The translations under genes were made by a program, and so were the position numbers. A stretch of DNA of 64,000 nucleotides from a virus. The notes beneath the pieces are model-generated. The model ran no database searches, had not been told where the DNA came from, and worked only from the letters and a program-made list of their open reading frames with translations. Shown one piece after another: positions 54,833 to 62,952 of this stretch. The stretch is taken from positions 1-64,000 of IMG/VR virus record IMGVR_UViG_3300044655_001767. One strand, written 5' to 3'. The stretch's first letter is position 1. The number at the start of each line of letters is the position of its first letter.

Positions 54833-55454
54833 AAAGTTCTTCTTTTTTAAATCCTTTAGATTCTAATAGTTTATATAATAAACTTCTTTGGTGTGTGGTT
54901 ATGTCTTTAACAAAAAAGAAATTACCTTTTTTTCTACTCACCAAATCCTTTTTTACAATTTCAAATAGTCTATTGGCGTCGTTTATATTCTTATTCCCAA
55001 ATAACTTAATATCATCATCAACCTGTACAAATAGTTTATTGTTTAAAGTGAAAATTTGAGCAACCTCTGTTATGGGTAATATTTGTTCCATCATTACATG
55101 ATATCTAATTCTCTTCTTTATTTGGTAATCGTATATCTGTTCTTCTTGCCAATACGGGATTATCTCTTTGATACGAAATTTATCGTTTTCAATTATTGCT
55201 GGTTGATTCCTACCCAAACTATCTCTAACATATGTTGCAGTTGCCCAACGGTTATTTGGGAAGATAAGTGCCAATTCAAAAACTAATTCATTTTTTTTTC
55301 TCTCACCCCCTTGTTGTTTAAGAAAGGGTGGAACTTGTTGGGTCTTAAACTCCCTCCAATATTCATATGCGGTGGTTCTTCTCATACTCCTATGTAATAT
55401 TTTAACCCTTTTTTGGTTACAGAAAAGTACTATAAAATATTTCCCGTTTTTCAT
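54813..55454 (-). CDS. Hypothetical protein on the minus strand, 213 aa
   Basis: The start at 55454 is fixed by a 4-nt ATGA overlap with the upstream minus-strand gene. The product is basic at the N-terminus (KNGKYFIVLFCNQKRVKIL), with AYEYWREFKTQQVPPF and LALIFPNNRWATATYVRDSL, and ends near FFFVKDITTHQRSLLYKLLE. No family I can name. Convergent to the + strand unit with a 20-nt tail overlap. Confidence 0.6.
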   Translation of the reverse strand: MKNGKYFIVLFCNQKRVKILHRSMRRTTAYEYWREFKTQQVPPFLKQQGGERKKNELVFELALIFPNNRWATATYVRDSLGRNQPAIIENDKFRIKEIIPYWQEEQIYDYQIKKRIRYHVMMEQILPITEVAQIFTLNNKLFVQVDDDIKLFGNKNINDANRLFEIVKKDLVSRKKGNFFFVKDITTHQRSLLYKLLESKGFKKEELFRHYSY

Positions 55455-55603
55455 AATAGTTTTATAATTAAAGAATAGAGACCGTAACCACCTAGAATAA
55501 ACCATATAATTGAGAATATAACAATTCCCTTAGGTACAAAATCCCCAGATTTAATTAACTCCTCTTTAATGTTCTTTTTTTCTTTACAAGATGTGCAACT
55601 CAT
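55451..55603 (-). CDS. Small CxxC membrane protein on the minus strand, 50 aa
   Basis: The product begins MSCTSCKEKKNIKEELIKSG and continues with one hydrophobic segment (IVIFSIIWFILGGYGLYSLI). The CxxC and the single membrane segment are typical of small phage envelope proteins. The stop TGA overlaps the ATG of the 213-aa gene by four bases. It is transcribed away from the Dam gene, so the 70-nt gap at 55604-55674 is a divergent promoter region. Confidence 0.65.
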   Translation of the reverse strand: MSCTSCKEKKNIKEELIKSGDFVPKGIVIFSIIWFILGGYGLYSLIIKLL

Positions 55604-55674
55604 ATTAAAATATATACTTTTAATTTCTCTTTATCAATTTTTTTTGTTATATTTTTAAATATAATGAATGATAA

Positions 55675-56517
55675 ATGATTAGTTACATCGGAGGTAAAGC
55701 TCGTATAGGTAAATGGATAGTACCACAAATCCCGACGGATATTGAAACATATGTTGAAGGGTTTAGTGGGATGTTCTGGGTATTTTTTAATATGGATTTA
55801 AGTAAGTTCCCCAATCTTAAAACGGTAGTGTATAATGACTATAATAGGTTAAATGCTAACCTAATGAAATGGTCTAAACAATATGACATTCTATGGGAGG
55901 AGTTAGCAAAATACCCGTGCCAACAATTAGGTGTAATTGATACACCACCCGAATATGCTGAAATGTTTAAAACATACCAAAAAGAGGTATTTAATCCTGA
56001 ATTAGTTATCACCGAAGAAAATAGTTTAGACATTGCGGGGAAGTATGTTTATGTGTTGTGTCAAGTATTCTCAGGATCAAAACCTGAAACTGCCGCTTAC
56101 ACAGATTATAAAGGAAAGTATCGTTGTAAAGTTTTAATCTTTATGGATAAATTAAAACACCCAAAGTATAGAGAACATTTTGATAAGTTAACGTTTGTTG
56201 AGAATATGGATTTTGAGGTGGTTGTTGAAAAATATGATTCACCAACAACTTATTTCTATATGGACCCACCATATTGGAAAACTGAAAATTACTATTCAAA
56301 TCATGACTTTGATGTGAATGATCACACAAGATTGGCGGAGTGTATTAAAAACATTGAAGGTAAATTTAGTTTGTCATATTACGATTTTCCTAAATTGGTT
56401 GAATGGTTTCCAAAAGACCAATATAAATGGAATCAAAAAGATTTTGCTAAAGCAGCTGCGGCTAAAAAAGACGGTAAACAAAATATGGGTACTGAACTTT
56501 TAATAATGAACTATTAA
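55675..56517 (+). CDS. dam: DNA adenine methylase, Dam-like
   Basis: The 280-aa product has the alpha-class D12 layout: motif I region ISYIGGKARIGKWI with YVEGFSGMFWVFF, VVYNDYNRLNANLM, then YFYMDPPYW with DPPY at 197-200, and LSYYDFPKLVEWF. It methylates adenine N6, probably at a GATC-like site by family, and protects phage DNA from host or competing nucleases. The region upstream holds TATATTTT and lies between divergent genes. No R partner is adjacent. Confidence 0.82.
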   Translation: MISYIGGKARIGKWIVPQIPTDIETYVEGFSGMFWVFFNMDLSKFPNLKTVVYNDYNRLNANLMKWSKQYDILWEELAKYPCQQLGVIDTPPEYAEMFKTYQKEVFNPELVITEENSLDIAGKYVYVLCQVFSGSKPETAAYTDYKGKYRCKVLIFMDKLKHPKYREHFDKLTFVENMDFEVVVEKYDSPTTYFYMDPPYWKTENYYSNHDFDVNDHTRLAECIKNIEGKFSLSYYDFPKLVEWFPKDQYKWNQKDFAKAAAAKKDGKQNMGTELLIMNY

Positions 56518-56520
56518 TTA

Positions 56521-56527
56521 TATTTAT
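56521..56527 (+). promoter_or_regulatory. TATTTAT motif, candidate phage late promoter element
   Basis: TATTTAT lies six nt before the ATG at 56534, or twelve before the in-frame ATG at 56540. The gap is only 16 nt. Inferred. Confidence 0.4.
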
Positions 56528-56533
56528 AAAAAA

Positions 56534-57064
56534 ATGAATATGGAAACAGCATGGTATGTGGTAAAAGTTTTACCAGGGAAAGAAAGATCATTAAACGAAC
56601 AATTTAATAAAGACATCGGATTAGGTAGAATTTCTAATATTGTGAGATTCGTATGTCCAACTGAAAAAGAATTGGTAGTTCTTAAAAATAAAAAAGTTTT
56701 AAGAGAGAAAGTATTATATAGTGGATATCTTTATTTTGAATCTATTAAAAGATTACAAGATGATGATTTAAAAGTCATATCTTTGATTCCAAATATTATG
56801 GGTATGATGGGAGATCGGATGCCAATGTTATTAAAAGAAACTGATGTAAGAAGAATATTGAAAGATGATACATTAGAAGAACATATTGATGCAAAGAAAT
56901 TGAAATACATTTCAGGAGAACAAGTTAAAGTAAACGAAGGTCCATTCACATCATTTGAAGGAACCATATCTGAAGTTAAAGGTGACCGAGTTGACGTTGA
57001 AATAAAAATATTTGGGCGTAACACTGCCGTTTCTTTAATGTTATCACAAATAGAAAAGATATAA
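56534..57064 (+). CDS. nusG: NusG/Spt5-like transcription factor
   Basis: The 176-aa product has the NGN domain (TAWYVVKVLPGKERSLNEQF, then KVLREKVLYSGYLYFE) and a C-terminal KOW domain (YISGEQVKVNEGPFTSFEG followed by TISEVKGDRVDVEIKIFGR). This is the size of a full NusG. The ATG at 56540 is also possible. NusG rides on RNA polymerase and affects pausing, termination and coupling. A phage copy may act as an antiterminator or replace host NusG on late transcripts. It starts a TATTTAT-headed unit. Confidence 0.85.
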   Translation: MNMETAWYVVKVLPGKERSLNEQFNKDIGLGRISNIVRFVCPTEKELVVLKNKKVLREKVLYSGYLYFESIKRLQDDDLKVISLIPNIMGMMGDRMPMLLKETDVRRILKDDTLEEHIDAKKLKYISGEQVKVNEGPFTSFEGTISEVKGDRVDVEIKIFGRNTAVSLMLSQIEKI

Positions 57065-57402
57065 TGGATTTATCACCCGAAGTTTTAATTTATGTTCAGT
57101 CAGTTAAAAATTACTTTGCAACAAACAAAGAAGCTGGTGAATATTTTTTAAGTGGAACTAACGAAGAATTATTCTTTAAACATTTAACTGAAATTGCTCA
57201 AAAGAATTTTACTAAGTCAGGAGAATCAATGCTTAATAGAGACCAATTTGAATTATTACGAAAGACAATATTAGCAATAAATGTAATTGAAAAAAAATCA
57301 TTTACAAAAAAAGTGGAAATTAAAAGCGAGGATTTCAATTACGATAATGGAGTTTTTATCGGACTTCCTTTTCCCAATTTTGGTTTAATTTGTCTTAATT
57401 AG
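57064..57402 (+). CDS. Hypothetical protein, 112 aa
   Basis: Unrecognised. The start overlaps the nusG stop (TAATG). Mostly helical (LIYVQSVKNYFATNKEAGEY, then RDQFELLRKTILAINVIE) with a short Gly/Pro/Phe-rich end (GVFIGLPFPNFGLI). Coupling to nusG suggests a shared timing or partnership. Confidence 0.6.
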   Translation: MDLSPEVLIYVQSVKNYFATNKEAGEYFLSGTNEELFFKHLTEIAQKNFTKSGESMLNRDQFELLRKTILAINVIEKKSFTKKVEIKSEDFNYDNGVFIGLPFPNFGLICLN

Positions 57403-57421
57403 TTTTTATTTACAAACATTT

Positions 57422-57428
57422 TATTTAT
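57422..57428 (+). promoter_or_regulatory. TATTTAT motif, candidate phage late promoter element
   Basis: TATTTAT lies nine nt before the ATG at 57438, in a 35-nt gap. Inferred. Confidence 0.4.
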
Positions 57429-57437
57429 ATTTAATCA

Positions 57438-58526
57438 ATGGAAAAATTATTACCCCAAAATTATGCAATTTACGATACTGTATATGGAAGTGAAACACCA
57501 ACTGAACAGTACTATACGATTAAGTATGATAAAATACCTTCTAAATTTTTAGATGGTGGAACATTCTACGACCCAATGATAATAGATGAATTAAAAAAAT
57601 TGGGGTTTGTTGAAGAGGCGAGATGTAACATAAAAAATAAAAGACACGATTCTTCTTCACAATCTTTATTTGTATATGATAGTAAAGAAATTATAATTAG
57701 AGTTTATAGTAGTAACAATAACAACACAAATAAAAAATCTAAAGATGATTTATTATTATTAGATTTTTCATATGACATTAAAAAGGGTGAATTAAAAGAC
57801 CAATTAGATTTAGATGTAATTAAAATACACCAAAGACCAAAAAAGAAAGCGAGTATTCAACTTGTTAAAAGTGACATGGGTCATTTAGATACTGAAGATT
57901 ATGATTTATTTGTTCCACCTACTGATTTAGAATTGAACTATGGTTCTGAGTTTTTAAAAATACACGATGTCATTGTTGATAGATTAAATTCTGAATATGA
58001 TAAGGGAATTATTCTTTTACACGGAGATCCTGGTACAGGTAAGACCTCATACATTAAACATTTGACAAGTTTAGTAAAAGATAAGGATATTTTATTCATC
58101 CCACCATCAATGGCTGAAATGTTATCTGAACCAACAATCATTCCATTTTTAATGGACCATAAGAACTCTATATTGATTATTGAGGATGCTGAAAGAGTTA
58201 TATCAGACAGAGAAGGTAATGGTTCACCTGCGGGAGTTTCTAATATCCTTAACTTAACTGACGGTATTTTAGGTGACTGTTTGAACATTCAAGTTATTGC
58301 AACCTTTAACATGAAGAGAGAGAAGATAGACCAAGCTCTTCTTCGTAAGGGTCGTTTAATTGCTGAACATAAGTTTGAGAAACTTTCAATTGATGACACA
58401 AACAAATTATTAAAACATTTAGAAAAAAATCAAGAAGTTGGGGAAGGTATGGTTTTAGCTGATATTTATAACATAGACACAGAGGTCTATAAAACATCCA
58501 CAAAAGGAAATAAAATAGGATTTTAA
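57438..58526 (+). CDS. AAA+ ATPase, BCS1/Cdc48-like core
   Basis: The 362-aa product has an N-terminal domain of about 170 residues of unknown type and one AAA+ module. Walker A is GDPGTGKT at 196-203, Walker B is ILIIED at 245-250, followed by VIATFNMKREKIDQALLRKG (sensor 1 and arginine finger region). No protease or helicase domain is fused. It could be a remodelling chaperone in tail or DNA assembly; ClpP at 44729 is not an obvious partner, because no IGF loop was noticed. Precedes thioredoxin. Confidence 0.8.
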   Translation: MEKLLPQNYAIYDTVYGSETPTEQYYTIKYDKIPSKFLDGGTFYDPMIIDELKKLGFVEEARCNIKNKRHDSSSQSLFVYDSKEIIIRVYSSNNNNTNKKSKDDLLLLDFSYDIKKGELKDQLDLDVIKIHQRPKKKASIQLVKSDMGHLDTEDYDLFVPPTDLELNYGSEFLKIHDVIVDRLNSEYDKGIILLHGDPGTGKTSYIKHLTSLVKDKDILFIPPSMAEMLSEPTIIPFLMDHKNSILIIEDAERVISDREGNGSPAGVSNILNLTDGILGDCLNIQVIATFNMKREKIDQALLRKGRLIAEHKFEKLSIDDTNKLLKHLEKNQEVGEGMVLADIYNIDTEVYKTSTKGNKIGF

Positions 58527-58535
58527 AATTATAAA

Positions 58536-58841
58536 ATGGAATACGTTACATCCGCACAAGTTGCACAATTACAATCAGAAGGAAAAAAATTATTAGTTCA
58601 GTACACAGCCGATTGGTGTTCACCATGTAAGGCATTAGCACCAAGATTAACAGAATTATCATCAGGATATCCTGACGTTACATTTGTTAAAGTAAATGTT
58701 GATGAAAATCAAGACGCAGTTATGGAGTTAGGTATTAGTACTGTACCTACAATTATGATTTATAATGGAGATGTGTTAGTAAACAGATCACTTGGTGCAA
58801 ATATTGACAGCGTTTATACAAAAATTTTAGACACATTATAG
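58536..58841 (+). CDS. Thioredoxin
   Basis: The 101-aa product has the thioredoxin fold: YTADWCSPCKALAPRL with the WCSPC redox site at 27-31, VTFVKVNVDENQDAV, and the cis-Pro loop STVPTIMIY. SPC in place of GPC is a common variant. It probably reduces the C-terminal Cys pair of the phage ribonucleotide reductase. It lies nine nt after the AAA+ gene and three before glutaredoxin, so it belongs to the same operon. Confidence 0.9.
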   Translation: MEYVTSAQVAQLQSEGKKLLVQYTADWCSPCKALAPRLTELSSGYPDVTFVKVNVDENQDAVMELGISTVPTIMIYNGDVLVNRSLGANIDSVYTKILDTL

Positions 58842-58844
58842 TTT

Positions 58845-59117
58845 ATGGGTAGTAAGGTAATTATTTTTACACTAAATAATTGTTCTCATTGCACTGTTTT
58901 AAAAAATTTATTAAATAAAGAGAAGATAGATTTTGATGAAATAGAAATTGAGGAGAACAAAGAAATATGGGACAAAGTAGTTTCACAAACAGGTCACAAC
59001 GCAGTGCCAACGGTGTTTTTACCCAATGAAGGTACAGATGAAGGGATAGTTTTTGTTCCCGAAAGAGACTATGAAAGTAAGGAAGAACTCATAGAAATGA
59101 TTAAAAAACATATATAA
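58845..59117 (+). CDS. Glutaredoxin-like protein
   Basis: The 90-aa product shows VIIFTLNNCSHCTVLKNLL with a CSHC redox site at 13-16, IDFDEIEIEENKEIWDKV, and the cis-Pro segment NAVPTVFLP. Small dithiol glutaredoxins of T4-type phages supply electrons to ribonucleotide reductase; here a class II enzyme is present. It ends the operon at the terminator at 59121. Confidence 0.85.
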   Translation: MGSKVIIFTLNNCSHCTVLKNLLNKEKIDFDEIEIEENKEIWDKVVSQTGHNAVPTVFLPNEGTDEGIVFVPERDYESKEELIEMIKKHI

Positions 59118-59120
59118 AAA

Positions 59121-59149
59121 AAAAGGGATTAAAAAAAATCCCTTTTTTT
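59121..59149 (+). terminator. Rho-independent terminator after glutaredoxin
   Basis: AAAAGGGATT (59121-59130) pairs with AATCCCTTTT (59137-59146), six-A loop, followed by further T. The T and A flanks make it usable in both directions. Confidence 0.75.
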
Positions 59150-59171
59150 ATGTAATATACCTAAATAAAAG

Positions 59172-59178
59172 TATTTAT
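59172..59178 (+). promoter_or_regulatory. TATTTAT motif, candidate phage late promoter element
   Basis: TATTTAT lies 21 nt before the ATG at 59200, directly downstream of a terminator. Inferred. Confidence 0.45.
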
Positions 59179-59199
59179 CTAAAAGAGTTTACTTTTACA

Positions 59200-62100
59200 A
59201 TGGCATTACAAAAAATAAATTGGACCCAAGTTGATACCGAGAACGTCCCTTCGGGGTCGACAATTAACTTAGGTTCTCCATCTGGTTCATTACATGCGGT
59301 ATATGCGGACAATCTTTATATCTCCGGAACAAGTGTTACAGCTTTAATTGCGGCAGGAGGTACTGGTGGTACCGGTGGATTGTCAGGTTCTTCAGGTACA
59401 AGTGGTTCTTCAGGTGTTGCTGGTACATCAGGAACTTCAGGTTCTAGTGGTACTGGTTCTTCAGGAACTTCAGGTACAAGTGGTACGGGTACGGCAATTA
59501 CGTTAACAGACGGAACAACAACAATTAATAATGTTGATAAAATTACATTTAGTGGTGCTACGGTTACCGATAGTGGTAATGGTGATGTAATAGTTACAAT
59601 AACAGGTGGTACTGGAGGTGGAATAAGTGGTACTTCAGGTTCTAATGGTACAGATGGTACATCAGGTACTAGTGGGTCTAATGGTTCTTCAGGTAGTAAT
59701 GGTTCATCAGGCACAAGTGGTATAAATGGTACATCAGGAACAAGCGGTACTGATGGTACGTCTGGAATTAATGGAAGTGACGGAACAGATGGTACTTCAG
59801 GAACAAGTGGAACAGATGGTACTTCAGGTACAAGTGGAGTTGGAACAAGTGGTACATCAGGCACAAGTGGTATAAATGGTACATCAGGTACAAGTGGATA
59901 TGCAGGATATGAAGGACATTTAGCAATTTGGAGATATAGTGGAAACACAAACACAAGTGTTGATCCAGGAAGTGGATATTTCAATTTAAATTCGGCAGCT
60001 TGGTTAACATCAACAACGAGTATTTCAATAGATAATGTTGCATATTCACCAAATCAAGATTTTGAATCTTATTTAGACGGATTAACTATTGGAACAATTT
60101 TAAAATTAGTTAAAGTAGGGGACGCAACAACATTTAAATTATTAAAAATTGATGTTGTTGACCCATTAGATAGTGGGTATGAAAAATATACAGTTAGTCA
60201 ATTATCAGTCGGTGGAACAACTCCAAATAATAATGATGAGTTTTTAATCATTCCTTTAGGTGTACCTGGTTTGACAGGTACGGCAGGTACTTCAGGTAGT
60301 GATGGTACGGATGGTTCTTCAGGTACATCAGGTTCTAATGGTACGAATGGTAGTTCCGGTACTTCAGGTTCTAATGGTACGGATGGCACTTCAGGTTCTA
60401 ATGGTACCGACGGTTCAAGTGGAACATCAGGTAGTGATGGTACATCGGGTATTTCTGGTGTAGATGGTACGGACGGTTCTTCAGGAACGAGTGGTTCTAA
60501 TGGAACAGATGGAACATCAGGTAGTGATGGTTCTTCAGGAACGAGTGGTTCTAATGGAACAGATGGTACATCAGGAACGTCTGGAACGAGTGGGTCAGAT
60601 GGGGCAATTGGTACTTCAGGTAGTGATGGTTCTTCAGGAACTTCTGGTGATAGTTTATTTGCATTAACAGGTTCAAATTGGTACACAAAAAATGACGTAA
60701 CAATTGATGGTAAATTAACCATTAACGAATTAATAGTATCGTCGTCGGTTACCAACATGACCGTTCAATATGCGAGCGGTTCGACTAATTTCGGTGACAG
60801 TCAAAATGATACACATTTATTTACAGGTTCACTTTTAGTTACAGGGTCAATAACTCTAAAAGGAAATCAAGAAATTACAGGTAGTGAAGTTTTATTAAAC
60901 TCACCTGATGGCAGTGTCAGTAACAAATATGCATTATCGGTATCACAATCAATACATGCTGAAAACATCAACGTAGGTGTTCCAACATCAAATCCATGGC
61001 AATCAAGTTTAAATGGTTCTTATTTTAATAACTTCAATGAAAATACAGATGTTTCTGAAATATTAAGATTTGTTGCTGGTTTATTATCATCTTCAGCACC
61101 TGACGCAGCACCAAATACAAAAACATATAGTTCATATACAACAGTCCCTAATAATAATGCGACGGGAACGGTTACGGTTGGTAGTATACCATTAAACTCA
61201 AGTAATCCAACAATTACTTACTTACAAAGTAAAGGTTTTGCAACCACAGGTTCAACAATCTTCAGTGGTATTTCTCCAATTTATACTAATTCAGGATATT
61301 ACGAAACGTATACGAGTGTTGCCGGTGGTTCTACAATAGTTTCATCATCAGTTGACTCTCAATTATTCGGTTTAGGTACATTAAGTAGTGGAACTCCAAC
61401 TTCATTTAAAGTTTCGGGTTCATTCACCTTTAAATTTAAAGATAATAGTTCTAAAACAGATACGGCAACTTCAAGTTCACAGGCACTCATTACACAAACA
61501 GGTGCTGGTACAACTAACGGAGTTACATTAGCAAAGATTAACACGGCAAATCCTGCTGTTATTCCTGCAGCATATCAAGATGGTAAATATGTAACGGTTT
61601 TCTCACCGGCAATTTATAACGCAGGGGCAACTGCAATTAGTGGAAGTGGTTATTATCATATAACGTCGTCTATTGCAATAGCTAGTGGATCAAGTACATA
61701 TACAACACCACAAACACGTAGTACTGAAATATTTTACGCACCATTAACAACAATATCAACAAACATACCGGCACAGACACCTACATTTAGTGGTGTGAGT
61801 GTTAATGGAATAACCGCAGTGTCTCGTTCATTGAGTGGAGCACCTTATTTAAGTTCGGCAACATATACAATATCGGGTTCAGTATTAGGATTGTTTAATC
61901 CTTTATATTATGCTGGTACGGGTATTGCAACAATTACAGATTCTGATGCGTTAGTAACTGAATCGGGTGGAGTATTAACCGTATCAACTGCGGGAGGAAC
62001 AATACAAACTGCAAACGCAGTTTATGATTCTACAGGTGTAACTGTTAGAAGTACAGGAACGGTTCCTTATGAAACTGATATTGTAAAAGTATATACAACA

Positions 62101-62946
62101 TCTTCATTTGCACCTACAGCGTCTGATGAAAATATAAGTCAAACAGGTTTAGGTACAACATCTTTTTCATTACAAATAAATGGATTAAATAAAGGTGGAA
62201 GTACAACAACAAACACATCAACAGTTTCTTATCATACGGCGGGTACATTTGGACAACCAAGTGCGAGTGGTAGTTTAGCGTATTATGGTAGACCACAAAC
62301 AGGTGATACTGCAACAAATGGTGGGGCATCTAACTCTGAACCATTCCTTGGTGAAAACAATAGAATACAATTAAGTGATAATATTTTATCATTCACAGGA
62401 ACAGCTTGGGATACTGCATTTGGTTTATATAATTTAGGTGCAAACGATTTACAAGTTAAACCTGGTTTCTTAGTTAAACCTGGTGGAGCTTACAAGTATT
62501 GGTTAGAAAATCCAAGTGATACAAGTGATTACAAATATTATGTTAGAAAAGTTACAACCAACGCGGGAGTAAAACTTACAATGACTTTAAACATGGGAAC
62601 GGCACTTGTAAATTGGGACTCAACAACAAGTAATTCTGTTTCATCATTAATTTTATTTGAATCGACAAAGAGTGGTTTATATACACCACCAAGATTTTTT
62701 GACCCATCAAATGCTTTAACAAACTTAGGAACAATTACTGCAAATACTGACGGAACAAATCCATTTGGTTCAAGTATATACGTAAATCGTTGTAACACAA
62801 GTTCAGTTTCAAGTAATACATACACAATACCATTAATTAGTGCGGATGGTATGATACTAAACGCTACATATACTAATATTTATGTAATTGTAAGATACAA
62901 GGGGGACCCAACGCCAATAACATCAATAACAACAACTTTTAGTTAA
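59200..62946 (+). CDS. Collagen-like tail fibre protein, 1248 aa
   Basis: N-terminal attachment part (about 1-50), then Gly-X-Y blocks at about 62-94, 140-236 and 361-484, separated by beta-rich domains. The module YASGSTNFGDSQNDTHLFTG near residue 525 is shared with the S74 fibre at 19977. The large C-terminal half (about 540-1248) is Ser/Thr/Gly-rich and beta-structured with few charged residues, without an S74 chaperone. I infer a long trimeric fibre or receptor-binding protein. The ends LYTPPRFFDPSNAL and IYVIVRYKGD suggest a terminal folded domain. Confidence 0.78.
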   Translation: MALQKINWTQVDTENVPSGSTINLGSPSGSLHAVYADNLYISGTSVTALIAAGGTGGTGGLSGSSGTSGSSGVAGTSGTSGSSGTGSSGTSGTSGTGTAITLTDGTTTINNVDKITFSGATVTDSGNGDVIVTITGGTGGGISGTSGSNGTDGTSGTSGSNGSSGSNGSSGTSGINGTSGTSGTDGTSGINGSDGTDGTSGTSGTDGTSGTSGVGTSGTSGTSGINGTSGTSGYAGYEGHLAIWRYSGNTNTSVDPGSGYFNLNSAAWLTSTTSISIDNVAYSPNQDFESYLDGLTIGTILKLVKVGDATTFKLLKIDVVDPLDSGYEKYTVSQLSVGGTTPNNNDEFLIIPLGVPGLTGTAGTSGSDGTDGSSGTSGSNGTNGSSGTSGSNGTDGTSGSNGTDGSSGTSGSDGTSGISGVDGTDGSSGTSGSNGTDGTSGSDGSSGTSGSNGTDGTSGTSGTSGSDGAIGTSGSDGSSGTSGDSLFALTGSNWYTKNDVTIDGKLTINELIVSSSVTNMTVQYASGSTNFGDSQNDTHLFTGSLLVTGSITLKGNQEITGSEVLLNSPDGSVSNKYALSVSQSIHAENINVGVPTSNPWQSSLNGSYFNNFNENTDVSEILRFVAGLLSSSAPDAAPNTKTYSSYTTVPNNNATGTVTVGSIPLNSSNPTITYLQSKGFATTGSTIFSGISPIYTNSGYYETYTSVAGGSTIVSSSVDSQLFGLGTLSSGTPTSFKVSGSFTFKFKDNSSKTDTATSSSQALITQTGAGTTNGVTLAKINTANPAVIPAAYQDGKYVTVFSPAIYNAGATAISGSGYYHITSSIAIASGSSTYTTPQTRSTEIFYAPLTTISTNIPAQTPTFSGVSVNGITAVSRSLSGAPYLSSATYTISGSVLGLFNPLYYAGTGIATITDSDALVTESGGVLTVSTAGGTIQTANAVYDSTGVTVRSTGTVPYETDIVKVYTTSSFAPTASDENISQTGLGTTSFSLQINGLNKGGSTTTNTSTVSYHTAGTFGQPSASGSLAYYGRPQTGDTATNGGASNSEPFLGENNRIQLSDNILSFTGTAWDTAFGLYNLGANDLQVKPGFLVKPGGAYKYWLENPSDTSDYKYYVRKVTTNAGVKLTMTLNMGTALVNWDSTTSNSVSSLILFESTKSGLYTPPRFFDPSNALTNLGTITANTDGTNPFGSSIYVNRCNTSSVSSNTYTIPLISADGMILNATYTNIYVIVRYKGDPTPITSITTTFS
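59379..60651 (+). repeat. Gly-X-Y (collagen-like) coding repeats in three blocks
   Basis: Blocks at about 59379-59484, 59620-59905 and 60280-60651 encode GTS, GSS, GSN, GTD and GSD triplets with variable codons. They form trimeric triple-helix-like rods in known phage fibres; here no proline is used. Confidence 0.85.
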
Positions 62947-62952
62947 TAAGAA

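Noticed and set aside
59316-60758. Minus-strand Pro/Val/Glu-rich frames
   Set aside because: Shadows of the collagen-like repeats in the 59200 gene.
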